From NCBI RefSeq assembly GCF_023065955.2, contig NW_026622808.1, positions 32,810,475 to 32,874,474 of the forward strand: a DNA stretch of 64,000 nt, in the 5' to 3' direction. This document shows, piece by piece, positions 47,768 to 60,484 of the stretch. The first letter of the stretch is position 1; each line of letters starts with the position of its first letter. A model generated the notes under the pieces. That model worked only from the letters and a program-made list of their open reading frames with translations. It was not told the origin of the DNA and ran no database searches. A program made the position numbers and the translations under genes. The stretch is from Ursus arctos. Lineage: Eukaryota; Chordata; Mammalia; Carnivora; Ursidae.

Positions 47768-48120
47768 GGTATAGTGTATTCGGTCTGGGGTTAGCCAGAT
47801 TTGTTATACTGTATCAGCTAACTGTTAGGCTCTAGAAAAATCTGGGACTCATGTGTAAGGATGAAATAAAAGGTTATAATTGCCAGGTTTAGAAACAATG
47901 GTCCTTTGTCATTCAGAGATCTTGTTGGGCCCAGGAGCTGGATTCTCATGGAGGGCATGACACGGGGATTGTGCTGAAGTGACCCAACATCTGAATGGCG
48001 ATGATGTCAAGATTTCACCCAAAGGGGCAACCATTTCTCTCATCTTTGGCAGGGAGAAAGGGGCAGCTTTGAAAATAGAGCTTTTCCCAGCATTGGTAAG
48101 ACTGAAAAATTGCTGCTAAT

Positions 48121-48240
48121 CAAAAAAAAAAAAAAAAAAAAAAAGTTATGGAGATGTTGGGGAAGAAAGTCCTCCCCCCCTTCCTCCTCCTCCTTCCTCT
48201 TCCTCTTCTTCTCCCTCTCCCTCTCCTTCTCCTTCTTCTT
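48121..48240. repeat. A-run and polypyrimidine tract
   Basis: A run of about 23 A (48,121-48,144) precedes a nearly pure C/T tract (48,166-48,240), which is followed by an old repeat. Confidence 0.85.
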
Positions 48241-48243
48241 TAA

Positions 48244-48980
48244 CTCTTCGTTATGGAAATTTTCAAATCTACATAGAAGTTGAGAGAATAAGCTAGTGAA
48301 CTCCCATGTTCCCATTGCCCAGCCAGTTATCACCAACTCATGGCTGATGAAGTTTGTCTGTCTTCCTCACCTGCCATCCCCCATGGAGGCAACTTCCAGA
48401 CACCCTCACATTTCATCATCCGTATTTCAGTGTGTATTTCTAAGGAATAAGGGCTTTGTATGAACGTTACCACAGCACCACAATCACACCCAAATAGATA
48501 ACAATTCCATCTTTTTTTTCCCTTTTTTTAGAAGTAATCTCTTTGCCCAGCATGGGGCTTCAACTCACGACCCTGACATCAGAAGTTGCATGCTCCACTG
48601 ACCGAGCAGGGGGGCACCCTGATGACAATCCCTTCTTCATTTCAGCAAATACCAGTCAGGGTTCAGGTTTTCTGATTATCTTATGAATTTATTCTTACAG
48701 TCGATTTGTTTGAATTGTGATCTAAACAGGGTCTCCACGTTGCATTTGCTGGATGCATCTGAGTCTCTTTAACCCTGCAGATGCCGCCTCCTTTTTTCCG
48801 CCTTGCCATCTGTGATTGGAGAACTGCATCGTTTGTCCTGTGTTTCTCACATTCTGGATTATGCTGATTGTGTCTCTGTGGTGTCATTTAAGATGTTCCT
48901 CTGTCCTGTATTTCTCCTTTAAGCTGGAACTTGTCTCTAGAAGCCATTTGGATTCTAATTTCATTCTTTTGGCCAAGAAA
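48244..48980. repeat. Old interspersed repeat, copy 2 of a three-copy family
   Basis: 'agttatcaccaactcatggc', 'tcacattctggattatgctg' and 'gtcctgtatttctcctttaa' parallel the copies at 13.86 and 53.13 kb. A short SINE (48,509-48,620) splits it. Confidence 0.55.
48509..48620 (-). repeat. CAN-SINE, short variant
   Basis: Flanked by gat[a/g]acaat[t/c]cc at 48,497 and 48,621. Confidence 0.85.
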
Positions 48981-50729
48981 TGCTAGCTTTTTAAAAAAGA
49001 GTTTGTTGAGGGCTTTGGCCTGAAGGGGCTAGGAGTTCGCTGAAAGTAGAGCTAGGCTTTGGACTAGTTTGGGAACAAAAGAATGATGCAGTGGGGACCC
49101 TTTTCTGTTCTTTTTTTCTAAAGTTCTTCCCCTGAGTGGGTTTGGTTCTGGGTTTAAGAGGGCAAAGCTTTCAGAGCCCTTGGGTCATGGCTTTTCTCCC
49201 AGCTTTGAGGAACCCTCCGTGTGTATGTGAGTAGTAGGCTGCCAGCAGATAGGGTTTGGGGCTTCAGTAAATCCTCTCTCTTCTCAGAGGTCCTGCACGT
49301 CTCAATAGTGCCCTTTTTTCATGTTAGTGATAGAAGCAGGGAGAGACAGACCCTGCTATGTGCGGGCTCTTTGAGGGGAAATCCGTTCCTGGAAGCTGTG
49401 GCCCGTGGGCAAGAAGTTGGGCTGACCGGGGAGGTGGGTTGGCAAAGGCGTCACCACAGTTCTAGCTACTCTCACTGGATGTCTGCTTCACCATGGACAC
49501 TCTGCTCGGTGTGTTTACACGTCCTTGTTCCTCAGTCCCCCTGCCTGGCCATGCCGCTCTCGCAGGCCCCTTCTGTCTGGGCCTTACTCATCCTTTCTAC
49601 CTGGGGTCTCACTATTTACAATGATGACATGGTGGCTGAGACCTGCTTGCCTACAGCAAGGGCCAGGTGTCGCTTTAGGACTAAGGCCCTCCTGGGGAGC
49701 TGGGACTAGGTGGACAATCTAGCCCCATGGGGACTCCTGCCTGGGTCTCTCAGCGGGTGCCAGGGGCCTGTCCTACTGGCATTGGTACTGCATTGGTAAG
49801 ACTCACTGAGGCTCCTTTCCTGCTTCGAGGGCCGTCTCCCTCTGCATTCACCAGCATGGTGGGGGAAGCTAGTCATAGCTGGGGAATCAGTTGGGACCAT
49901 GGCCTCTGGGATGTGTGGTAGGGGAGATGGAATTCTGGTGTCCCAGTCTCTGTGGTTCCTTCCCTGCTGATGGAGCCTCTTGTGGGTGTCTGTTGACCCC
50001 TGGCATTCCCACAGCTCATGTGTCTTACACATTCGGTTCTGGTCAGCTGTGCCTGTGGGATGGAGCCAGTAAGCATGCTCCCTGATTCATCTGTGCTGTA
50101 CCTTCAGCCCCAGGCTGGTCACAGCCCTGCTCTGATCTCTCCATCTGTTCTTTGCTCTTATGGGTATCTAGGCTTCTTAAAAGAGCCTTGCTCTAGAAGA
50201 GACCCCTTACCTGATACCCCCACTTCTTTCTAACAAGAGCGTCACTTGGAGTTGTATTGGGAGCCTCTAGGGAACTCTAGCTCACCCTGGGATAAATCCA
50301 GAACCTTTTGGGTTGGCCTGGCTGCCCCTGAAGTGGATGGGGCTGCTATTAGGGCCCAAAGTGAAGACTTTTCCCTGAGCGGAAGTAGAAGGGTTAGCTT
50401 CTGGGACTTGGCCCCAACCACTGAGGAGATCAAGAAGCCTTAGCAGCAGCTCAACGAGTCTGGGCTGCCCCTGGACCCAGAGTTGCTCTCCAGTGCCATT
50501 GGCTCGGGGAGGGAGCGATCCCTTTCCACGATGCTGGAAGAATCTGTAAGGCATTTGGGTGCTTTGGAAGGAAAGGGGGTAAGGAAATTTCCTGAGAGTC
50601 ACACCTATACATTCCATGTATTTGTGCATGCAGGTAGGTAATAAGGGTCGCCTGCCTTTTTTGTATATGGGAGCGGTTGTGAGGGATTTCTACAATTAAG
50701 CTCTACTTAGCAATAGGAGGATTTTAAAA

Positions 50730-50885
50730 TGAATATTTATCCATGTATTCAGGAAACCCCTTGCTGAATACCTACTAGATGCCTATCCCTGGGTGAGATA
50801 TGAAGAGCAAAGGAAGGAGCACGAAATGGGCTGTGCCCTCACGGAGCTCCCGGTCTGGTAGGAGACAAAGAGGCGCTTGCTTAGA
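50730..50885 (-). repeat. L2 relic
   Basis: 'ttgctgaatacctactagat' and 'cctcacggagctcccggtct' are the reversed 3' part of L2. Confidence 0.6.
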
Positions 50886-51384
50886 TCTTTACCCTCGACT
50901 TCCTGAAATTAGAGTTTGCTCCTGCTTTTTCTTTGTCTCACAGAGTTAAGATAAATGAGAGCATGATTTAAAGGGATTGTATTATTCCATGTTCTGAAAT
51001 AGTAGAATATATATTTGTATGGTGTTTTGCAGCTTACAAAACACATTCACAACATTAACTTATTCTGCTGGGAACTCCGGAGGCCCAATACGAGAGATTT
51101 AGAAGAACAGCCAGCTAGCTGACTTTAGCAAACTGAAATGCCATACACCAAGCACAGCTGGAGAACCGCGTCACTTCCTTGCCTCCTGCTCGGAGAAGAT
51201 GGAAAATTTAGCAATAGGGTGGGGAGGGCTTTGAGGACAAGAAAAGGATCAGGAAGTAGGACGTTTGAGGAAAGGACAGCATAGGGTGGGGTGGGGAATG
51301 AAGGATACTGGAAGCCTCCCGGGTGGGGGTCAGAAACTCAGGCTTTCATCAACCCTGACATTGCCCCAAGCTGGCTGTGCGAGT

Positions 51385-51472
51385 AGTAGGTCCTCACTCT
51401 TTTCCATCTGTAAAAGGAGAGATTGAACTAGATGATATCCCAGGTCCCCTCCATCTCTGACAGCTTATTTTT
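51385..51472 (+). repeat. MIR-like fragment
   Basis: 'tccatctgtaaaaggagaga' followed by 'actagatgatatcccaggtc' is a known old-repeat signature. Confidence 0.45.
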
Positions 51473-53125
51473 GTTAGATGAGTAAGAAGGAAGGATGATG
51501 CTTCCCGCTATTCCTCAGCTCCACCAAGGAGAGAAAATAGACACGTCGTGCAGACTTGAGGTTCATTAGAAGAGCTTTAAATGAAGAGGATTGCTCTTCC
51601 TCTGAGCTCCAGAGATCTTTCGGAGTGGACAAGATGACCTCACAATCAAACTTGGGGCCGGAAGAGGGACTGGCTGGCACCTTGCCCCTCGGTTGCTCCT
51701 GGCAGGTGGGGGCTCTTGAAAGGCTGCTGGCCTCCTTCTCCTGGGTTGGCTGGTCAGCCGGCTGGGCTCCTGCTCGCGCCCGTGGAGCCTGCCGCAGGCT
51801 CCCCGCTTCCAGCCGGGCACGGTCGCTTCTCTCCTGAGTGTTGTTGCGTCCACATCCCCCACGTGCTCCGCGCCTGCTCTGCCTCCTCCCGGCGGGCCCT
51901 CGTGCAGAACCCTTCACTTGTAGCAGGAGGGGAGGGATGTGGGGCTCTCTGCAGTTTCTCCTACCGCTCTCTGGGTTCTGTGGCCTTGGGCCGGGTCTCC
52001 ACCAATGTCAAGGTCTGGCACGTGAGGCCTCTTCCCTCGGGAGCGTGGTTTAGCTTCAGTGGGTGATCTGTTCATTCTGTCCTCCTTTTATTTTGAGCAT
52101 CTAATTCAACTCCTAACAGATGCCAAACGTCTGCTTCTATTTTTTCTGAAGGAGAAGCTCTGTCTTGGGGTGAATACCCAGTGGTCAGTGGCCTGTGGTC
52201 CCTCCCAGGCAGATGACTCCACCGGTGGAAAGTTCTTTCTTTCTGATTGTCTGAAATGGGCTCCCTGACACATCCGGTCTCTTGCCTGGCTCTGCCCTCT
52301 GGCTCACAGGTTTCGTGAGCTCACTATGCCCCTACCTCCTCCACTGCGGGGCTCTTCTCTAGACTTGACTTCTTCAGGTCCTGCGGCTGGGATGTGACTC
52401 TGGGACCCTTGCCGACCTGGGATGTTTGGCCCGAGGCTGTCAATATCCCGAGGACAGGGAGGTTGAGAGAACAGGACCCAGAGCTCAGTATGTCACATGG
52501 ATTATGAGTGACACAATCTGAAGGATGAGTGGCCCTCACTCACAGCAGCCTGAGAAGACCATCCCGTACCTCCCTGAGTGCCCTCTGGCACTGCACCCCA
52601 CACTTGTCCAGCCTCAGGTAGGGCATCTCCGCATGAAGCCTGGGTTCCCTCCTGTGTGTGAGTGGGGGGGGGGGCTGCACCGCTCTCTGCCATGTCTTGG
52701 AGATCCCTTCCAACCTAGTGAGACCCTTTGGATCCTGACTCTGTCTCCTGAAATAGGGATAATAACTGAGACAGTGTACATGGTTTCAGCATCATGCTGG
52801 GAGAACTTCTCCCCTTCCCATGGCCCTGGGAGCCCACTTTCCAAATCCTTGTATCTCACTTTGAGTGGTCAGTGTTGAGCCCTCGAGGCCAAAGCCTTGC
52901 GAGCTCTGGTGAGAGGTGGTGTCTGCTGAAGATGGCGGTAGGGCGGGTCGCCTTGGAGAGGCCGCCACCCCTTGCACGTGCAGAAACCTCTACGCGCTGC
53001 AGAGGAAAGTCCTTTACGGGCCGGTTCTTGCCTGGTCGGCCGTGTCATCCTGGCCTCTTTTTGGGATACACTGGCCTTAGGCTCTGTAGGGAGGATGTCC
53101 TCAGGAGCAGCGAACACTCTGCAGA

Positions 53126-53580
53126 TGAAAATTTCAAACACACATAAAAGGAGAAGAGATGGAATGATGACACCCCCTCCTGTGAAGCCATCACCCAGCT
53201 TCAACAATGATCAGTGTTTCGCCATCTCATTTCATCTATATTCCTCCAACTTTTTTGGACTGGAGTATTTTCAATCCACATCCAAACATATCATTTCACT
53301 CTTACTTCAGGATGTGCCTCTAGTAGTTAAGAGCTGTTTTTATTTTAATCCAATAACATTATCACAGCCAACAAGTTTAACTGTAATTTCTTAATATAAC
53401 TTAATACCCAATCCGTGTTCAATTTGACTTGATTATCTCAAAAATGATTTTTTAGGGTTGTTTTGTTCAAATCAGGATCCAAACGAACATTGCATGTTTG
53501 CACACGCTCACACATGTTCAAAATAATAATATAGATATTTTTACTGACAATAATACTAATGAATGTAATTTAAGATCTCC
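53126..53580. repeat. Old interspersed repeat, copy 3 of a three-copy family
   Basis: 'tttcaaacacacataaaagg', 'gaagccatcacccagcttca' and 'aaatcaggatccaaacgaac' match the family at 13.86 and 48.24 kb. It continues past a SINE at 53.59-53.79 kb. Confidence 0.5.
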
Positions 53581-53590
53581 TTGTGGTTTT

Positions 53591-53793
53591 TGTGGGTTTT
53601 TTTGAAGATTTTATTTATTTATTTGAGAGAGAGAGAAAGCGCGAGCACAAGCAGGGGGAGCGGCAGGCAGAAGGAGAGGGAGAAGCAGGCTCCCGTTGAG
53701 CAGGGAGCCCGATGCAGGGCTCGATTCCAGGACCCTGAGATCATGACCTGAGCTGAAGGCAAACGCTTAACCAACTGAGCCAACCAGGCGCTC
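53591..53793 (-). repeat. CAN-SINE
   Basis: Flanks tctccttgt[g/a]gttt at 53,576 and 53,794. Confidence 0.94.
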
Positions 53794-53869
53794 TCTCCTT
53801 GTAGTTTCTCTTGTCCTTAGTTTATTCTTTCCAGGGATGTCTAGTCCAAGTTCTGCGTTTACTTATTTT

Positions 53870-54298
53870 TCTTCTTTTTTAAAATTTAAATTCAATTAAC
53901 TAACATATACTGTATTATTAGTTTCAGAGGTAGAGGTCAGTGATTCAGCGGTCTTATATAGTACTCAGTGCTCAGTACATCACATGCCCTCCTTAATGCC
54001 TATCACCCAGTTACCCCATCCCTCACCACCTCCCCTCCAGCAACCCTCAGTTTGTTTGCTATGATTAAGAGTCTCTTATGGTTTGTCTCCCTCTCTGATT
54101 TCATCTTATTTTATTTTTTTCTCTCTTCCCCTATGATCCTCTGTTTTATTTCTTAAATTCCACATAGGAGTGAGATCATATGATAATTGTCTTTCTCTGA
54201 TTGACTTATTTCACTTAGCATACTACCCTCTAGTTCCATCCATGTTGCAAATGGCAAGAGTTCATTCTTTTTGATGGCTGAGTAATGGCCCATTGAAG

Positions 54299-54344
<46 letters not shown>

Positions 54345-54415
54345 TTATCACATTTTCTTTATCCATTCATCTGTCGGTGGGCATAAGTTCTGTGTTTTAG
54401 AGTTATTAGAAGTGA
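53870..54415 (-). mobile_element. L1 3' end
   Basis: Parallel to 18.04-18.64 kb ('atatactgtattattagttt', 'tcatatgataattgtctttc'). A (GT)21 microsatellite at 54,301-54,342 interrupts the position where the other copy reads 'attccattgtagatatg'. Confidence 0.85.
54301..54342. repeat. (GT)21 microsatellite
   Basis: An uninterrupted GT dinucleotide run of about 42 bases, embedded in the L1 3' end. Confidence 0.95.
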
Positions 54416-54423
54416 TTCTTCTC

Positions 54424-54635
54424 GGGGCGCCTGGGTGGCTCAGTCGGTTAAACATCTTCCTTTGGCTCAGATCATGATCCCGGGGTCCTGGGATGGAGCC
54501 CTGTGTCGGGGGTGGGGGGTGCCTTGCTCAGTGGGGAGTCTGTTCCCCCCTCTCCCTCTGCCCCTCCCCCCCATTTGTGCTCACCTCCCAAATAAATAAA
54601 TAAAATCTTTAAAAAATTCTTAAAAAAAAAGGAAA
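54424..54635 (+). repeat. CAN-SINE
   Basis: Perfect duplication tgattcttctcgg at 54,413 and 54,636; two A-tail blocks. Confidence 0.95.
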
Positions 54636-54729
54636 TGATTCTTCTCGGTGAGGTTCTGCCATTAAGAATTAAGCTCCACAATTAAGCTCTTTCTTTCCAG
54701 TTTGTGTTCAGTTTGTAAGGATTGCTTTT

Positions 54730-55690
54730 TGATCACTTATCTGTTGCCGCGATGATCCTGCATAGTAAATCTGCCCACACTCAGTGGCTTCAACAGCAGT
54801 TTTTATTCTCACTCAGGCATCCGCATGCTGGCTAGAATTCTCCGATCTGGGCTGGGCTCTGGGCTCCAGCTGAGTCCAGGTCTGCCCTACATGTCTCTCA
54901 TCCTCCTTGGGCAGCAGGCTAGCCAGGGTATGGTCTTCCGGTGGTGACGACAGGGGACATGCCTAACCACACGCGCACGTGCGCACACACACACACACAC
55001 GTACATGCTTCAGTCCACATCAGCCAACACTACTCTAGTCAAAGCAATTCATTTGTAAGCCCAAAGTTAAGGGATGGTGCTGCAGTTGCTCTGACTGTGT
55101 AAGAAACTACCCCAGAACTGAGTGACGTCACACACCCCTCTTTCGCTCGCAGGTTCTGTAGGTCAGGAATTCAGGCTGGGCACATGGGGTGGCTTCCTTC
55201 TGCTCCACACTGCCTGGGGCTTCAGCTGGAAGACTCGAAGGCTGGGGGCTGGGATCATCGGACGTGTGTTCATCACTTGCCTGTCTCACGGTTGATTCCT
55301 GTAGCAGCTGGCAGCCTCAGTGCCTCTCCACATGGGCTAGTTTGAGCTTCCTCTCAACATGGTTTCTGGGTTTCAAGGGTATCCTAAGAGAAAGAGAGAG
55401 AGGAAGCCAGCTGGAGGCTGTACTGCCTTTTATGACCATTTTTATTTTTGCTGCATTCTATTCACTGAGGCAGTTCTAAAGCACTACCCGGTTTTGAGTG
55501 GAGGAGGCGTGGACTCCGTCTCTTGGTTGGGGAATGTCCAGGTTCTATAAGAGCTTGTGGAAATCTTGTTGAGGCCGTTTGTGGAAAATAGAGTCTGCCA
55601 CATCTGGACGAATAGACTCCACCCTTAGTGGGAGGAATTGCAAAGTCACATGGCAAAGGGCAGAAATCCATTGAGAACACCAATGCCATC
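54730..55690 (+). repeat. Two adjacent old LTR-like repeats
   Basis: Two related segments ('cactcagtggcttcaacagc' at 54.78 kb; 'agaactgagtgacgtcacac' and 'ggtcaggaattcaggctggg' from 55.11 kb) lie head to tail with a CA microsatellite (54.98-55.00 kb). Subfamily not named. Confidence 0.4.
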
Positions 55691-55899
55691 TCCCGTCCTG
55701 TTATCTTTTTGAATTAATTTTATGAAAATTATGTAGAACTTTCATGTGTTTCCAAATAAAACAAGATGAACTGGGAGAAGTCTAGTTCTATCTTGTTCTC
55801 TTCCACCTTGTTTCCTTCCTTCCCTGATAAGAATTCACCTGTATCAGGTTTTTTTCCATTGTTCTTTCTTGGAAATATAAGGACAATATACATTTATTT

Positions 55900-56112
55900 T
55901 TTTATTTTTAGTTTTAGTTTTTTAAAGATTTTATTTATTTATTTGACAGAGATAGAGACAGCCAGCGAGAGAGGGAACACAAACAGGGGGAGTGGGAGAG
56001 GAAGAAGCAGGCTCATAGCGGAGGAGCCCGATGCGGGGCTCGATCCCATAACGCCGGGATCGCGCCCTGAGGCAAAGGCAGACGCTTAACCGCTGTGCCA
56101 CCCAGGCGCCCC
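55900..56112 (-). repeat. CAN-SINE, young subfamily
   Basis: Flanks gacaata[t/c]acatttattt at 55,882 and 56,113. Confidence 0.95.
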
Positions 56113-57206
56113 GACAATACACATTTATTTACCTCTCTCTTTTTTATATACATAAAAAGTAGCGCATTCTGAACACTGTGCCGAACTTTGCTTTTTCTCG
56201 CATGCTATAGCCTGAAGATCACCCTGGCGGAGGACGGACACATCCTCCCGATTCTTTGTTGGCCTCCGTACGGCGCTCTATCATGCGGGTTTGCCATAGT
56301 TTATCCGTGGACGTTGGCCTGTGGCCGGGCTTTTCCTCTAACAAAGAGCCGCACACTGAGGAACGTGGTGTATGTGTCATTTTGTATTTTTGCTGGTGTA
56401 CCTGTGGACTGGTGTATCTATGGGATGTTTTGTATTTTTACCAGGGTAGCTCTGGGTTAGTTTCCTACGGGACGCTGAAACAAGATGGTTTGGCCAAGCC
56501 TGAGGGGCAAGACCAGAGGTGGGGTGCTACTGAGGGGCTTGGAGGTGCGAGAGGACGGCCCCTGGACCAGGACGAGGGAGCAGCAGGGAGTAGGGAGAGG
56601 GTGCTAAAAAGTGCTCGACTTCTGAATATATGCTGAGTGTAGAGCCAGAGGAGTGCTCAAGGGCTGGCTTTGAAGAATTAGACAAAAAGAGTCAGGAGGA
56701 CCCCTGAGTTCTGGCCTGACCATGCGGTGCGCACTGGGGTCCCCCAGGCACAAGGCCTAAGATCAGGAGTTTGTTCCTGGGCAAACTGTGTTTTAGAGAC
56801 ACCTAAGTGATGCATGAGGTAGGCAGCTAGGCGTTCAAGTCTGGGCTGGAAAGATAAGGTCGCCCCTCACCCGCCCCTGGGTTAATATTAATGCCAGCTG
56901 CCTCCTCCAAGTACCCTGAGAAAGAGATAAGGAAGAGGAAGAAATTGAGGCAATACTGGGGTTCCAAGAGGGCGAGTCAAGTACAGTGAATTTGACGAAC
57001 TTTTACCAAACAAAATGCTGGAAATGAAAGCATTCGGTCTGAGGCCTGGAGTTAAACACCAGCTCGTTGCCTGGTTCCCACCCGGGGCTGAGGATCTGAA
57101 GGTGAGCAGGGAGATTACCAGCCCCATTTCCTACTACAGAGCTGTTTGATTAAGGGTTTGGTCCCTGCCCCCTGGGAGCTCTGACTCAATGGGGAATGCC
57201 TGGGCG

Positions 57207-57222
57207 GGGGGGGGGGGGGCGC
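57207..57222. repeat. G homopolymer run
   Basis: An uninterrupted G run of about 14 bases between 'cctgggcg' and 'cgcgctc'. Shorter G runs occur at 38,104, 44,300 and 46,366. Confidence 0.85.
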
Positions 57223-59494
57223 GCTCAGAGGACCCACTGCAGCTCATCTTCCTTATCTTCACATACAGCTGCTGAAACAGGTAGAGAACGTGGGCCTCAA
57301 GCTGGAGAGCCCCCTTGAAAGGGCTGGCGCATCCCACAGGCTCTCAGAATCCACTGCAAGTCAGGGTTTCAGCCCAGGCCCCCAGAGCCCCAGAAAACAC
57401 CTGCTGGCAATGGGAAGAGTGCCATTTTGTCTCTTAACCCTCCCTCACTTGTGTTCGTGAAACTCCAGGAAGTTTGGACAGCGGTGGAGGACAGGGTTCC
57501 CTTGGTAGATTTGGGGGATTGGAAAGAGGAGAGGAGGGAGGGAGCCCCAGGTCTGGGGCCGCTGCTCTGGAGTGGTGATCTGCCCATGGGCACCAGGGGC
57601 AGAAATACCAGTGTGACTCTGGGATGTGTGTTTCTCTGGGCCCAGGACTCTGGAGGCAGGCTGGGGCATGTGGAGCTGGCTCAGAAGCCGGGGGACTGGA
57701 GTGGGGCTTCCCCAGGAGCCAGGCAGCCATCCCTGCTTTCCCTGTGTACTGAAAGCATTTTTGCGAATGATAGTACTGAGCACTGACGGCCAGAGGCAGA
57801 GGGGTTTCCTGCCGGGATGCTTTTGGGGAGCTGCGATGCAGGCTGAGCCTATGAAAGATGGGCAGATTGGGGGTGGACAGAACAGGGCAGCTGGCTCTGG
57901 GTGCTCCCAACAGGCCAGGTCTGCCACCCTGCCTCCCCCGACCCTTCCCCTAAGTCCCCAGCTTTATCAGAGTATAGTCTGGAGCTCACCCGAGGTCCTT
58001 GGCACCTCCCTGGCCACCGTGGTGTGTACCGTGGCTTGCTGGAGCTGTGACAACGCAGAGGCCGGGGGGCTGCAGGCACGGAGCCTCTACTCTGTCCCTA
58101 GCCAGGCACTCTGTCAGGGGTGAGGAGCCCTGGGAAACCCACCCAGGACTCCAGGGACAGGTGCCACGCAACGATGTTCTTTTCTAAACGGTAAAAACCT
58201 CCACACCCCTGAGTGTGGAGTGAGGAAGCAAAAATGTCCTCCCTATCCTCAAGGCAGAAAGCCTGGTGGGGACTCTGGGGGGCGACACTGCTCCCTTTCA
58301 ATGACCAAGATCTTGGCTTATGGCTCTGGGTCTGCCTGGTGGTGCCAAGAACTGTTTTCAGAGGCATGAAGAAAGAAGAAACTAGAAGCTTTGCCTTTTG
58401 GGAAAGCATCTCGTGTTCCCTGTGCTCCCTGTGAGCACTTACTCCGGGACGCCCAGGCCTATGAAGCGGAGGGACAGTGACCCCAGAAGTCATCAAGGCT
58501 GAACCTCCTGGCAAGGTTTTCAGGGAACATGGGGCTCAGTCAGGCTCCTTAGCTTCGTCTTCCCTCGTCCTAACGGTGGCTCAGGACAAAGCGAGACGTT
58601 CAGATAAAGGCATGCGTTGCTTTTGAAGATAGTGAGGATACTTAGCAGTAATTGATTTTGCCAATACAGTGATTTTTCCTCTGTGCGGCTCTGTCCAGTA
58701 GGGGGTCAGATCACTGGTAAGGGATGGAAAGACCGAGGCCAGAGAGGTTTTTTCCAAGAACTCGATAACAAGGCAGGGCAGGATCAGGACGAGGAGCGGG
58801 GCCTCCCCAGCTCTGGCCTCTGCTTTGGGATCTCCCCGGCCACTTTGGGATGAGGAAACTTCCATGTGTCCAGTCAACAGATTGGGCATCCGGTGTGAGG
58901 ACTGGTCTACTTGGCACCTTTCCTGTCCCTGGATAGAGTGGGCTGGCGTGGGGGGAGCAGGGGACAGTCTTAGGGTGACCTTGGGAATTAAGGCTCCAGA
59001 GCCAGAAGAGAAGGGTCCAGGCCCCACTGGATGAGGTCTGGGGACAAGGCCTTTGCTGCACTGAGACTCCTTAGAACAACCGCTCTTATAGTGTGCTTAC
59101 CCCGTGCCAAGCCCCAGAGGCCTCTGGGTCAGAGGTCAGAGGCCTTCATTCTTGGGAATGAAGACAGAGATCCTTCAGTCTTTCCTTCTGGAGCTGCCAT
59201 GGAGGCAGGGGGGACCTTCTCGAACAAGCTAACACGCTCCAGCCCGTCCCGGAATGTACAGCCTTCAGGAACAAGACCCACAAACATGTACGTGATTCCA
59301 GTAAAGTGTGCTGATTATTACTCGTTGACGCGCATGGGAGTGGGTTCAGACACATAGGGTGCAAGCAGCCCCACCGACACCTGTCCCCAAACTTCTCCAG
59401 AGACCCTGCTTTATCCCCAGGAAAGGCTTTCCTCCCGAAAGGTGCAGACACATTGTTTCAGAGTGTTGTTTCTTTGTCCTGCATTTTTGTTCAC

Positions 59495-59565
59495 TGTTTA
59501 TTTTCATTCAGTGTTTGTTGGCTCAACAAGCATTTATTAAGTCCCACCTGTGTATCGGGGTGTGT
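59495..59565 (-). repeat. L2 3'-end relic
   Basis: 'ttggctcaacaagcatttat' then 'taagtcccacctgtgtatcg' is the reversed L2 terminus. Confidence 0.5.
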
Positions 59566-60484
59566 GCGGACTGAGTTCATAGAGGGAATGTGGTCGTCAG
59601 CCTGGTTGGGTCCCACCGTCTGGGCGAGCAAGGAGGGCTCCGCCAGGAAGGAGCAACAAAACTTCTCTGGCACCCCCCACCCCTCCCGGTTTGTAGCACG
59701 TTGGCCTGAGCCTCAGATAATGGCTGCTTGTCCACACACACATACGCACACGCACACGCAGACCCTGATTCCTTCTGGAGCTCCAGGGACAATCTGATGG
59801 CCCCATTCAGTGGACATGTTCCTGTCCTAGCTGCCGAGACTTCCCCGTGGGCTTCTGATCACACTGTTCTTCTGGAAACGCCCTCCTTGGTTTCTGTAGC
59901 ACCTCTTTGGTTACTTGGTGGGCTTCTCTGTGGCACCACTTGCACGGCCTGCCTCAGCCCTGAGCTGCGTTTCTTTTCCCTCTCACGTGGCAGGTGCGGC
60001 GTGCCTTTAGCTCCCTGACCCTCCACAGCTCAGGTCGTCAGTCTTCCAGTGGACGCCTCCACGGGGCCCCCCCAGCCACCCCCTACGCACAGCGCCGCCC
60101 TCTGCCCCCTCTCTCTCCCCTTTGGCTGGAATAGTACCTAATGTTGGCTTCGTAGGACCTCTCTTCTTAGAAAGACTTGAGCCCATACCACGATGGGATT
60201 ACTCCGACATAGAGTCTTTTTTTGAAGACAGGAATGTTGATGATTTTGTCCGGTGTCCATAAAGATCTTTAAAAGTCTTTTATTTGGGAAATGGAGCCTC
60301 TCCCTAGACCCAGGCCTGGGGTCCCTGGAGCTATGAGGACAGTGGGACACCCGGGCAGGGTGTGGATGGCCAGGGACCCCCTTAGTCTGGCTAAATTTGC
60401 CAAGAGAGGGGAATCACGGGGTGAGGGGAGATACTGGAGGTGACTGGGGGAGTGGGAGCAAGAAGGCCTGCACGTGGTGGCCCC

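Noticed and set aside
54301..54342. The GT run as Z-DNA regulatory element
   Set aside because: It sits inside an L1 3' end at a place where these elements commonly carry simple repeats; nothing points to function.
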